From positions 1-12,412 of the forward strand of contig CAZPNW010000017.1 in assembly GCA_964588175.1 (NCBI GenBank): DNA of 12,412 bases. The letters are read 5' to 3'. A model generated the notes under the pieces. It made no database searches, was not told the origin of the DNA, and was given only the letters and a program-made list of their open reading frames with translations. Shown here in pieces: positions 1 to 7,789 of this stretch. Each line of letters starts with the position of its first letter. Positions within the stretch are counted from its first letter, which is position 1. A program made the translations under genes and the position numbers. Source of the DNA: JBAZTA01 sp964588175 (GTDB lineage: Bacteria; Omnitrophota; Gorgyraeia; Gygaellales; Profunditerraquicolaceae).

Positions 1-721
1 TACCGCGTTCGATCCTGCCCGTACCAACCGTACCTCTACCTTCAATGGTAAAGACGTCTTCGACCGCCATCAATAAAGGCTTATCAAGTTCCCGGGGCGG
101 TAACGAAATAAATTCGTCCGCAGCCTTCATCAATTCATGGATAGAAGCAGCATCCGGGCTATTCGCGTCAGCCGCCTGCAATGCCTTTAAAGCGCTTCCT
201 TTAACGATCGGGGTTTTTTCGCCCGGATAACCGTATTTGGTCAAGAGATCCCTGACTTCCATCTCAACCAAATCGATCAATTCTTTGTCCTGGACGGTAT
301 CGACTTTATTCAAATACACAACGATAGAAGGAACATTAACCTGACGAGCCAAAAGAATATGCTCTCTGGTCTGAGGCATCGGGCCGTCGGCTGCAGAAAC
401 GACCAGTATTGCCCCGTCCATCTGGGCTGCACCGGTAATCATGTTCTTAATGTAATCGGCGTGTCCCGGACAATCTATATGGGCATAATGACGGTTCTCT
501 GTTTCATATTCAACGTGCGCGACAGAAATAGTAACAACTTTGGTTTCATCCCTGACCGTACCGCCTTTGGCGATATCAGCGTATTGACGTTCTGTTGCTC
601 TTCCCATCTTTGCCAATACGTGAGTAATAGCCGCAGTAAGTGTTGTCTTGCCGTGATCGATGTGACCTATGGTTCCGATATTAACATGTGGTTTTGACCT
701 TACAAACTTCTCTTTAGCCAT
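1..721 (-). CDS. tuf: Elongation factor Tu (EF-Tu), 3' end cut by window edge
   Basis: GTPase that carries aminoacyl-tRNA to the ribosomal A site. The first 240 residues are visible; the rest of domains 2 and 3 lies beyond base 1. Seen in the translation: P-loop GHIDHGKT (residues 19-26), DCPGHADY (83-90) with the catalytic His at 87, NKVD (138-141), the SAL base-recognition motif (176-178), and the start of domain 2 at GRGTVGTGR (228-236). The ATG at 721 is preceded by a strong AGGAGGTG. Switch I is unusual: it reads TKVVTISVAHVEY where E. coli has ARGITINTSHVEY, so the near-universal Arg-Gly is replaced, while the Mg-binding Thr is kept at residue 64. The hydrophobic-gate positions are conservative (Ile21, Val63). 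It lies 19 bases after fusA, as the last visible gene of the str cluster. Identity is certain; the switch I variant resembles, from memory, PVC-type EF-Tu. Confidence 0.98.
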   Translation of the reverse strand, partial: MAKEKFVRSKPHVNIGTIGHIDHGKTTLTAAITHVLAKMGRATERQYADIAKGGTVRDETKVVTISVAHVEYETENRHYAHIDCPGHADYIKNMITGAAQMDGAILVVSAADGPMPQTREHILLARQVNVPSIVVYLNKVDTVQDKELIDLVEMEVRDLLTKYGYPGEKTPIVKGSALKALQAADANSPDAASIHELMKAADEFISLPPRELDKPLLMAVEDVFTIEGRGTVGTGRIERG

Positions 722-726
722 TATTT

Positions 727-734
727 CACCTCCT
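727..734 (-). promoter_or_regulatory. Ribosome binding site of tuf
   Basis: AGGAGGTG lies 5 bases before the tuf ATG and matches the 16S anti-Shine-Dalgarno end almost perfectly. It is one of the two strongest sites in the window (the other precedes rplL), fitting the very high EF-Tu and L12 output expected. It sits in the 19-base fusA-tuf spacer, which has no visible promoter or terminator. Confidence 0.85.
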
Positions 735-740
735 GATTAG

Positions 741-2840
741 TTATACGGCTTTTTTTTGACCCACAGAGGAAAAACCTGCGACGATTTTCTCCGATATATG
801 TGTTGGCACCTCTGTATAAAACGAGGGCTCCATAGTATAGGATGCCCGCCCCTGTGTTAAAGAACGCATTACAGTCGCATAATTAAAAATCTCCGCCAAT
901 GGGACATCGACTCTGATCGCCCTGACATTAGCACGAGGCGTTATAGAAATAATCTTAGCGCGCCGGGAACTAAGGTCGCCGATCACCGTACCCATGAATT
1001 CTTCCGGAGCAGTAATTTCCATATCCATGATCGGCTCAAGCAATACTGAATGGGCTTTTCGTAATCCGTCAGTTAATGCCATGCCTGCTGCCATCTTAAA
1101 AGCAAGTTCTGAGGAATCAACATCATGGTATGAACCGTCAACCAGGGTAACTTTAATATCGGTGACCGGATAACTTGCCAAGACACCGCTTTTCGCGGTC
1201 TCCATGATACCCTGCTTTACCGACGGGATGAATTCCTGAGGAATAGACCCGCCTTTTATCTTGTTTTCAAACGTGACCCCTGTCCCGGGAGTTTCCTGAG
1301 GCTCAAGCTCAATGACCACATGGCCGTACTGGCCGCGGCCACCGGATTGCTGAATGAATTTCCCCGACACATGGACTTTTTTCTTGATCGTTTCCCGATA
1401 CGCTACTTCCGGCATACCGACCTGGACCTGCACGTTGAATTCACGCAAGATCCTGTCACTGATGACTTCCAAATGCAATTGCCCCATACCTGACATAACG
1501 GTCTGCCCGGTTTCATGGTTATAGATCACGCGGAAGGACGGATCTTCTTCAAGTAATTTATGCAACGCCAAGCCAAGCTTTTCCTGGTCATTCTTGGTCT
1601 TAGGCTCGATCGCCTGCTGGATGACCGGTTCAGGAAAACGCATCGCTTCAAGCAGTATATGGCTATTTTCAGTACAGAGGGTATCGCCGGTCTTGGTATC
1701 TTTTAAGCCCACCGCCGCGGCAATATCGCCGGTAAAAAGAGTTTCAACGATCTCCTGCCGATTCGCATGCATCTTGACCAATTTCGTGATACGCTCCCTG
1801 ACTCTTTTCGTAGCATTATAAATATAGGTACCTGAATTCAAGGTCCCTGAATAAACACGGATATAATTGATCTTTCCGACAAACGGGTCTGTCGCTATTT
1901 TAAAACAGAGAGCGCAGAACGGCGCTTTGTCCGAAGCAACGATCTCTTCAAATTCACCTGTTTCAGGATCGGTCCCTTTGATCGGCGGGACATCCAGAGG
2001 CGAAGGCAAATAATCGACGACCGCGTCTAAAAGCATCTGCACGCCCTTATTCCTAAACGATGCCCCGCATAATACGGGTATAAATTTATTCGTCACTACC
2101 GCTTTCCTGATAGATTCCTTGATCTCCGGGACGCTCACTTCCTGCTGACGCAGGTATTTTTCCAGCATCTTATCATCGACTTCCGCCAGTTTTTCGATGA
2201 GCTCGGCGCGAAATTTCTCAACATCCGCGGCCATTTCAGCGGGGACGTCTACGGTATCGAATTCTTTACCGGTATCATCTTTGTATAAGTACAATTTCTG
2301 TTCAACTAAATCAACGACTCCCTTGAACGTATCCTCTTTCCCATAGGGCAGCTGGATCACCGAGCAATGGGCCCCTAAACGTTTACGCATCTGGTCAAGG
2401 GTTTCCATAAAATCACAGCCGGTCCGGTCCATCTTATTGACAAAGGCGATACGCGGAACGCTATAGCGGTCAGCCTGGCGCCATACGGTCTCTGATTGAG
2501 GTTCAACTCCTCCGACCGCGCAAAATACGATGACAGCCCCATCCAAAACTTTTAAAGACCGCTCGACTTCTACGGTAAAATCGACGTGTCCGGGAGTATC
2601 GATAATATTGATATGCTTATCTTTCCACGTACAGGTAGTCGCCGCGGAAGTAATGGTAATACCGCGCTCCTGCTCCTGTACCATCCAATCCATCGTTGCC
2701 GTACCATCATCAACCTGCCCGATCTTATACGTCCTTCCCGTGAAGAACAAGATCCGTTCAGTCGTCGTGGTCTTTCCGGCGTCAATATGAGCGATGATCC
2801 CAATATTCCTAAGTTTTTCTAAAGGTATTTTTCTATCCAT
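741..2840 (-). CDS. fusA: Elongation factor G (EF-G)
   Basis: GTPase that drives tRNA-mRNA translocation and, with the recycling factor, splits ribosomes after termination. The 699 residues are the usual length. Visible motifs: P-loop AHIDAGKT (17-24), switch I RGITIT (59-64), DTPGH (81-85), NKMD (135-138), CGASF (258-262); domain III around SGMGQLHLEV (450-459); domain IV loop SGGRGQYGHV (499-508) and the tip loop DGSYHDVDSSE (568-578) with the His that reaches the decoding centre; domain V near GDLSSRRAKI (621-630). All catalytic residues are present. These features fit the housekeeping form rather than a tetracycline-protection or EF-G2 paralogue. The ATG at 2840 is 8 bases after the rpsG stop, and its AGGTGG site lies over the last rpsG codons (Phe-Arg-Trp), which suggests translational coupling. 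Confidence 0.98.
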   Translation of the reverse strand: MDRKIPLEKLRNIGIIAHIDAGKTTTTERILFFTGRTYKIGQVDDGTATMDWMVQEQERGITITSAATTCTWKDKHINIIDTPGHVDFTVEVERSLKVLDGAVIVFCAVGGVEPQSETVWRQADRYSVPRIAFVNKMDRTGCDFMETLDQMRKRLGAHCSVIQLPYGKEDTFKGVVDLVEQKLYLYKDDTGKEFDTVDVPAEMAADVEKFRAELIEKLAEVDDKMLEKYLRQQEVSVPEIKESIRKAVVTNKFIPVLCGASFRNKGVQMLLDAVVDYLPSPLDVPPIKGTDPETGEFEEIVASDKAPFCALCFKIATDPFVGKINYIRVYSGTLNSGTYIYNATKRVRERITKLVKMHANRQEIVETLFTGDIAAAVGLKDTKTGDTLCTENSHILLEAMRFPEPVIQQAIEPKTKNDQEKLGLALHKLLEEDPSFRVIYNHETGQTVMSGMGQLHLEVISDRILREFNVQVQVGMPEVAYRETIKKKVHVSGKFIQQSGGRGQYGHVVIELEPQETPGTGVTFENKIKGGSIPQEFIPSVKQGIMETAKSGVLASYPVTDIKVTLVDGSYHDVDSSELAFKMAAGMALTDGLRKAHSVLLEPIMDMEITAPEEFMGTVIGDLSSRRAKIISITPRANVRAIRVDVPLAEIFNYATVMRSLTQGRASYTMEPSFYTEVPTHISEKIVAGFSSVGQKKAV

Positions 2841-2848
2841 TTATATAA

Positions 2849-3319
2849 TTACCACCTAAAGTGGGCAAAAGCCTTGTTAGACTCAGCCATCTTGTGAGTA
2901 TCGTCTCTCTTTTTGATCGAGGCGCCTTCACCTTTAAAGGCGGCAATAATCTCATCCGCAAGCCTCTCCTGCATGGGCTTGCCTTTTTTTGATTTCGCGA
3001 AATCCCGAAGCCAGCGAAGCGCAATAGACGTCCCGCGTTCCTGCCTGACTTCGATAGGGACCTGATACGTCGCCCCACCCACACGCCGGGGTTTGACTTC
3101 CAGCCGGGGACGCGCATTATCAATAGCTTTATGGAAAACTTTCAACGCGTCCGGCTCATTCAACTGGTTTTTAACGATCTCGAAAGCGCTGTACACCATT
3201 TTCTCAGCGATCGATTTCTTGCCTTCAAGCATGATCATGTTGATGAATTTCCCGACGACCTTACTGTTGAATTTCGGATCTGACACTAATTCTCTTTTAA
3301 AGACTCTTTTTCTTCTCAT
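2849..3319 (-). CDS. rpsG: 30S ribosomal protein S7
   Basis: Primary 16S rRNA-binding protein that nucleates assembly of the 30S head and contacts mRNA and tRNA near the E site. With the ATG at 3319 it has 156 residues, the standard bacterial length. It begins MRRKRVF, contains PRRVGGATYQVP (77-88) and ends with the conserved KMAESNKAFAHFRW (143-156). The reading frame extends 8 codons upstream to a GTG at 3343, but the family start and length favour 3319. No good Shine-Dalgarno stands before either start: the nearest candidate for 3319 is a GGAT in the 3' arm of the upstream hairpin, about 12 bases away. Initiation may therefore depend on coupling to rpsL or on opening the hairpin. In E. coli, S7 represses its own operon from this intercistronic region. 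Confidence 0.97.
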   Translation of the reverse strand: MRRKRVFKRELVSDPKFNSKVVGKFINMIMLEGKKSIAEKMVYSAFEIVKNQLNEPDALKVFHKAIDNARPRLEVKPRRVGGATYQVPIEVRQERGTSIALRWLRDFAKSKKGKPMQERLADEIIAAFKGEGASIKKRDDTHKMAESNKAFAHFRW

Positions 3320-3331
3320 GATTTTTTGTTT

Positions 3332-3356
3332 ATCCGGTATCACGCGGATGCCGGAT
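3332..3356 (-). promoter_or_regulatory. Hairpin in the S12-S7 spacer, candidate S7 autoregulatory site
   Basis: In the 56-base spacer between rpsL and rpsG the transcript can fold with arms ATCCGG and CCGGAT (6 pairs), one A-C mismatch, then ATC/GAT (3 pairs) closing a loop CGCGT. The 3' arm ends 12 bases before the rpsG ATG and contains the only Shine-Dalgarno-like bases, so folding could mask initiation. Just upstream in the transcript lie a 10-base palindrome, TAACGCGTTA (3357-3366), and a TTAAC/GTTAA pair. In E. coli, S7 binds the S12-S7 intercistronic RNA to repress S7 translation; that this hairpin does the same is inference from position and fold only. No U-run follows, so it is not a terminator. 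Confidence 0.5.
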
Positions 3357-3375
3357 TAACGCGTTATTGGGTTAA

Positions 3376-3747
3376 CTATTTAGGCCTCTTCGCCCCGTAT
3401 TTTGAGCGTGATTTCTTTCTTGTATTGACACCAGCCGCATCCAAAGTCCCTCTGACAATATGATACCGCACGCCCGGCAGATCTTTTACACGCCCGCCTC
3501 TTACCAAAACAATAGAGTGTTCCTGAAGATTATGCCCTTCACCGGGAATATACGCCGTGACTTCGATCCCCGTCGTTAAACGGACCCTGGCGATCTTACG
3601 AAGCGCAGAGTTGGGTTTCTTAGGCGTCATGGTACGGACTTGGATACAAACCCCTCTTCTCTGAGGGCACGCCTTAAGCGCCGGTGATTTTGTTTTCTTT
3701 CTTTTTGAAATCCTACCGAATCTAATTAATTGTGTTATAGTTGGCAT
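3376..3747 (-). CDS. rpsL: 30S ribosomal protein S12
   Basis: Decoding-centre protein that monitors codon-anticodon pairing and is the classic site of streptomycin resistance. The 123 residues match the family length. Visible: ACPQRRGVC (26-34), TPKKPNSALRK (41-51), GEGHNLQEHS (69-78), GGRVKDLPGVRYH (84-96) and the basic tail RSKYGAKRPK (114-123). Both Lys residues that mutate to resistance (E. coli K42 and K87) are unchanged, as is the Asp that is methylthiolated in other bacteria, so nothing here suggests streptomycin resistance. The ATG at 3747 is 4 bases after the rpoC stop, and its AAGGA site lies in the last rpoC codons, so its translation is likely coupled to rpoC. In many Gram-positive bacteria an L7Ae-like gene sits between rpoC and rpsL; none is present here. 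Confidence 0.98.
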   Translation of the reverse strand: MPTITQLIRFGRISKRKKTKSPALKACPQRRGVCIQVRTMTPKKPNSALRKIARVRLTTGIEVTAYIPGEGHNLQEHSIVLVRGGRVKDLPGVRYHIVRGTLDAAGVNTRKKSRSKYGAKRPK

Positions 3748-3751
3748 ACGA

Positions 3752-6700
3752 TTAATCCTTCGACTTTTCCGTGGAAGTTGCTTCTTTCTCCGGGGCTACT
3801 TTTACTACGTCAATCTCTCTATGGTGCGCGAAACCGGTGCCGGCAGGGATCAAATGCCCGACAATGACGTTCTCTTTCAAACCGAGAAGATCATCCCGTT
3901 TTCCCGCGGTCGCCGCCTCAGTAAGCATCCGGGTCGTTTCCTGAAAGCTGGCAGCGGAAATAAAACTCTCCGTAGTCAAAGATGCTTTTGTTATACCCAA
4001 TAATAACGGAGTCGCTTGGGCAGGCTTGCCGCCTTTCTTGCTCACGCGGTTATTCTCTTTCTGGAACTGCCATTTATCAACTTGCTGCATCGGCAAGAAA
4101 TCCGTATCGCCTGCTTCTTCAACCCTGACCTTCTTCAACATCTGTCTAATGATGACCTCTATATGTTTATCATTGATATGCACGCCTTGTAACCGATAAA
4201 CTTCCTGCACATCATTGACTAAATATTCCTGCAGCACTTTATCACCGCAGACGCGTAAAATATCCTGCAAGACAACCGGCCCGTCAGTTAACTGCTGTCC
4301 GGCAATCACCTTATCGCCTTTATAGACATTCGGATGCTTGCCGTGAGGGATAATGTATTCCCGGGCCATGCCTGTCGGCGACTTGACAATGATAAGCCGC
4401 TGGCCTTTCTTCGTCTGGCCGAACTCGACAAATCCGTCGATTTCACTGATGATCGCCGGATCCTTCGGACGGCGGGCTTCAAACAACTCCGCAACGCGCG
4501 GAAGGCCGCCCGTGATATCCCTTGTTTTAACGCTCAAACGCGGAATCTTGGCAATAAGGTCGCCTGCTTCCACCGTCTGCCCGTCTTTTACCAGGATATG
4601 CGCTCCCACAGGGATAGGATAGATACCCATAACATCCTTTTTCTCATCCAGAATAAGTATCTGCGGATGGAATTCCTGTTTATGCTCAACGACCACATGT
4701 TCAGTCAATTTTGTGACCGGGTTCAATTCTTCGGTCACGGTAACACCGTGTTTTAAATCTTCATACTTAACCTGACCGGTGACTTCGGTGAGGATCGGAG
4801 ATGTATAGGGGTCCCAATGCACGAATGATACTCCCTTTTCCAGTTCATCGCCGTCCTTGAAGCTGACAAAAGCGCCCTGAGGGATCAAATAGCGTTCAAA
4901 TTCACGCCCTTCTTTATCATTGATACTGATAGAACCGTTCCTGTTTAAAACAACAAATTCTTTCCGTTTCGGAACGACCCTCAGATTATGGCATTTGATC
5001 AAACCTTTATTCTTAGCTTTAATAAAAGACTGCTCAACGATCCTGGATGCGGTACCTCCGATATGGAACGTACGCAGGGTCAACTGCGTGCCGGGTTCAC
5101 CGATGCTCTGCGCGGCAACAACACCCACTGCTTCACCCAGTTCGATCATCCTGCCCGTCGCCAGATTCCTTCCGTAGCATTTAACACATACACCCTTATC
5201 AGATTCGCAGGTTAAGACGCTGCGAATACGTATTTTCTCAATGCCTAAGGTCTCGATCATCTCGGCTTTTTCTTCCGTGATCTGCTGGCCCAGTTCGACA
5301 ATAACGCTATCGGTAATAATATCAACGATATTATCAAGGGCGACCCTCCCGATAATACGTTCGCGTAAACTCACCACGACCTCATTGCCTTCGGTGATCG
5401 CCTGCACCGTGATACCGTTAAGCGTGCCGCAATCTTCTTCATTAATAATGATTTCCTGGGCGACGTCAATAAGCCGGCGCGTTAAATAACCTGCGTCAGC
5501 GGTCTTTAAAGCCGTATCAGCAAGGCCTTTGCGGGCGCCGTGCGTCGAAAGGAAGTACTCCAAAACCGTTAAACCTTCTTTAAAATTCGCCGTAATAGGG
5601 TTTTCGATGATCTCGCCCGACGGCTTAGCCATCAAACCGCGCATACCTGATAACTGGCGCACCTGTAATTTCGAACCGCGGGCACCCGAATCAGCCATCA
5701 TAAAGATCGGATTAAACGGCAACATCTCTTTAAACAAGAAATCCGATACTCTATCGGTTGCGTGTGTCCAGATATCAATAACTTTGTTATAACGTTCGCG
5801 GTCGGTAATAACACCTTTACGGTACTGGTCATCGACTTTAGCAACCTCTTCGCGGGCTTCCTTCAATACTTCCTGCTTGGCATGAGGAATAACCAGGTCA
5901 TCGATACCGATAGAGATCCCGCCTAAGGTCGCCATTTCGAACCCGAGTTTCTTTATATCATCCAATAACTGGATCGTACGGGTATGCCCAAAACGTTTAT
6001 GGCTTTCAGCAACGATATCACCGACATTGGACTTGTTAAGCTCTTTGCTCACGAAGCCAAAACCTTCAGGCAGGACCTGATTGAAGATGACCCTGCCGAC
6101 AGTCGTCGCGATCATTTGTTTACCGGGATACAATTTCTTTTCTTCCAGATTAAAGAAGCTCTCCACCCGCAGCTTGATCTTGGCATGAATTTCGACCACT
6201 TTATCTTCATAGGCGCAGATGACTTCTTCAGCATTGCTGAAGATCTTATTCTCACCCTTAGAACCGGTTCTCTCTTTAGACATATATGAAAGCCCCAGGA
6301 TAATATCTTGCGTCGAAGTAACAATAGGCCGGCCATGCGCGGGCGAAAAGATATTATTGACGGAAAGCATCAAGACCTTTGATTCCATCTGGGCTTCCAG
6401 GGATAGCGGTACATGGACAGCCATCTGGTCCCCGTCGAAATCAGCGTTAAAACCCGTACAAACCAGAGGATGGATCTTGATCGCTTTACCTTCGGTCAAA
6501 ACAGGCTGGAAGGCCTGGATACTTAAACGGTGCAGAGTAGGCGCGCGGTTCAACAATACCGGATGGTCCTTGATAACCTCATCCAGTATATCCCAAACTT
6601 CGATCTTGCCGTGGCCGACCATACGGCGCGCACCTTTAATAGTATGCACAAACCCTTTTTCTTTCAATTTCTTAATGATGAACGGCTCAAACAATTCCAG

Positions 6701-7789
6701 CGCCATCTGTTTTGGCAGGCCGCATTCATGAAGCTTCAGGTCAGGGCCGACAACAATAACCGAACGGCCTGAATAATCGACACGCTTACCTAACAAATTC
6801 TGCCTGAACCGTCCTTGCTTACCTTTTAACATGTCGGCAAGAGATTTTAAGGGACGGTTATTCGCGCCGACGACCGGCTTACCGTGCCTGCCATTGTCCA
6901 ATAACGCGTCAACGGACTCCTGCAGCATCCGTTTTTCATTACGGATAATGATCTCAGGCGCATTCAATTCAATTAATTTACGTAAACGGTTATTACGGTT
7001 GATGACCCTGCGGTATAGATCGTTCAGATCGGAAGTCGCGAATCTTCCCCCGTCAAGCGGTACTAACGGCCTTAGATCAGGAGGAATGACCGGCAACACT
7101 TCAATGACCATCCACTCCGGCTTATTGCCCGATTTCCTGAAATCCTCAACGATCTTTAAGCTTTTAAGAGTCTTACGGTTAAGCAGGACTTCTTTTGATT
7201 TCTCTAAATCTTTGCGTAACTTTCTGCAATATACGTCTAAATCTAATTCCTTCAAGAGCGTCTGAACCGCGGCACCCCCGATCTCAGCCTTGAACTTTGA
7301 ACCGTATTTCTCCAAAGCTTCCTGGTATTTCTCTTCATTTAATAATTCTTTTTTCTTTAAGGGGGTCGTGCCGGGGTCGATAACAATATATTCTTCGTAA
7401 TAAATGACCTTTTCCATATCCCTCAGGCTCATATCCATTAAAGCCGCCAGGCGGCTGGGGACTACCTTGAAGAACCAAATATGCGTGACCGGAGCTGCCA
7501 ATTCAATATGCCCCATACGCTCTCTTCTGACAGAAGAACGATCGACCGTGACCCCGCAACGGTCGCAGGTAATACCTTTGAATTTAATGCCTTTATATTT
7601 TCCGCAGTTACACTCATAATCGCGGACCGGCCCGAATATCCTCTCGCAGAATAAACCGTCTTTTTCAGGTTTCAAAGTACGGTAATTAATGGTCTCGGCT
7701 TTCTTAACTTCACCCTTGGACCAGGAACGGATGATCTGAGTCGAGGCAAGCCTAATCGTTATATTATCAAACAGGATACTCTCTTCCAT
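3752..7789 (-). CDS. rpoC: DNA-directed RNA polymerase subunit beta'
   Basis: Largest RNA polymerase core subunit; it holds the catalytic Mg ions, bridge helix, trigger loop and sigma-binding coiled coil. It has 1345 residues. Seen: N-terminal zinc ribbon with Cys 60, 62, 75 and 78; active-site NADFDGD (448-454); bridge helix around STHGARKGLADTALKTADAG (748-767); second zinc site with Cys 787, 861, 868 and 871; trigger-loop start GEPGTQLTLRTFHIGG (897-912) with Arg906 and His909. About 175 residues (roughly 917-1090) then separate this from DITGGLPRVAELFEARRP (1091-1108). This matches the SI3 insert of Gram-negative lineages and is absent from Firmicutes. The trigger loop has Leu905 where E. 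coli has Met. The ATG overlaps the rpoB stop by one base (TAATG) and is preceded by GGAGAAGG. No key residue is missing. Confidence 0.99.
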   Translation of the reverse strand: MEESILFDNITIRLASTQIIRSWSKGEVKKAETINYRTLKPEKDGLFCERIFGPVRDYECNCGKYKGIKFKGITCDRCGVTVDRSSVRRERMGHIELAAPVTHIWFFKVVPSRLAALMDMSLRDMEKVIYYEEYIVIDPGTTPLKKKELLNEEKYQEALEKYGSKFKAEIGGAAVQTLLKELDLDVYCRKLRKDLEKSKEVLLNRKTLKSLKIVEDFRKSGNKPEWMVIEVLPVIPPDLRPLVPLDGGRFATSDLNDLYRRVINRNNRLRKLIELNAPEIIIRNEKRMLQESVDALLDNGRHGKPVVGANNRPLKSLADMLKGKQGRFRQNLLGKRVDYSGRSVIVVGPDLKLHECGLPKQMALELFEPFIIKKLKEKGFVHTIKGARRMVGHGKIEVWDILDEVIKDHPVLLNRAPTLHRLSIQAFQPVLTEGKAIKIHPLVCTGFNADFDGDQMAVHVPLSLEAQMESKVLMLSVNNIFSPAHGRPIVTSTQDIILGLSYMSKERTGSKGENKIFSNAEEVICAYEDKVVEIHAKIKLRVESFFNLEEKKLYPGKQMIATTVGRVIFNQVLPEGFGFVSKELNKSNVGDIVAESHKRFGHTRTIQLLDDIKKLGFEMATLGGISIGIDDLVIPHAKQEVLKEAREEVAKVDDQYRKGVITDRERYNKVIDIWTHATDRVSDFLFKEMLPFNPIFMMADSGARGSKLQVRQLSGMRGLMAKPSGEIIENPITANFKEGLTVLEYFLSTHGARKGLADTALKTADAGYLTRRLIDVAQEIIINEEDCGTLNGITVQAITEGNEVVVSLRERIIGRVALDNIVDIITDSVIVELGQQITEEKAEMIETLGIEKIRIRSVLTCESDKGVCVKCYGRNLATGRMIELGEAVGVVAAQSIGEPGTQLTLRTFHIGGTASRIVEQSFIKAKNKGLIKCHNLRVVPKRKEFVVLNRNGSISINDKEGREFERYLIPQGAFVSFKDGDELEKGVSFVHWDPYTSPILTEVTGQVKYEDLKHGVTVTEELNPVTKLTEHVVVEHKQEFHPQILILDEKKDVMGIYPIPVGAHILVKDGQTVEAGDLIAKIPRLSVKTRDITGGLPRVAELFEARRPKDPAIISEIDGFVEFGQTKKGQRLIIVKSPTGMAREYIIPHGKHPNVYKGDKVIAGQQLTDGPVVLQDILRVCGDKVLQEYLVNDVQEVYRLQGVHINDKHIEVIIRQMLKKVRVEEAGDTDFLPMQQVDKWQFQKENNRVSKKGGKPAQATPLLLGITKASLTTESFISAASFQETTRMLTEAATAGKRDDLLGLKENVIVGHLIPAGTGFAHHREIDVVKVAPEKEATSTEKSKD

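Noticed and set aside
359..697. A 112-codon plus-strand open frame opposite tuf
   Set aside because: It is antisense to the conserved EF-Tu GTPase domain, and the protein resembles nothing known.
3320..3343. In-frame GTG start for rpsG giving an 8-residue extension
   Set aside because: S7 proteins start at the MRRKR or similar position and are 156 residues long from 3319. The GTG has no Shine-Dalgarno and lies in the hairpin loop.
4334..4756. A 140-codon plus-strand open frame opposite the 3' part of rpoC
   Set aside because: It is a shadow of rpoC with no ribosome binding site context or conserved motif seen.
6219..6731. A 170-codon plus-strand open frame opposite rpoC
   Set aside because: It is wholly inside the conserved active-site region of rpoC. 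The product has no recognisable domain and low-complexity Ser/Ile/Thr content typical of an antisense shadow.
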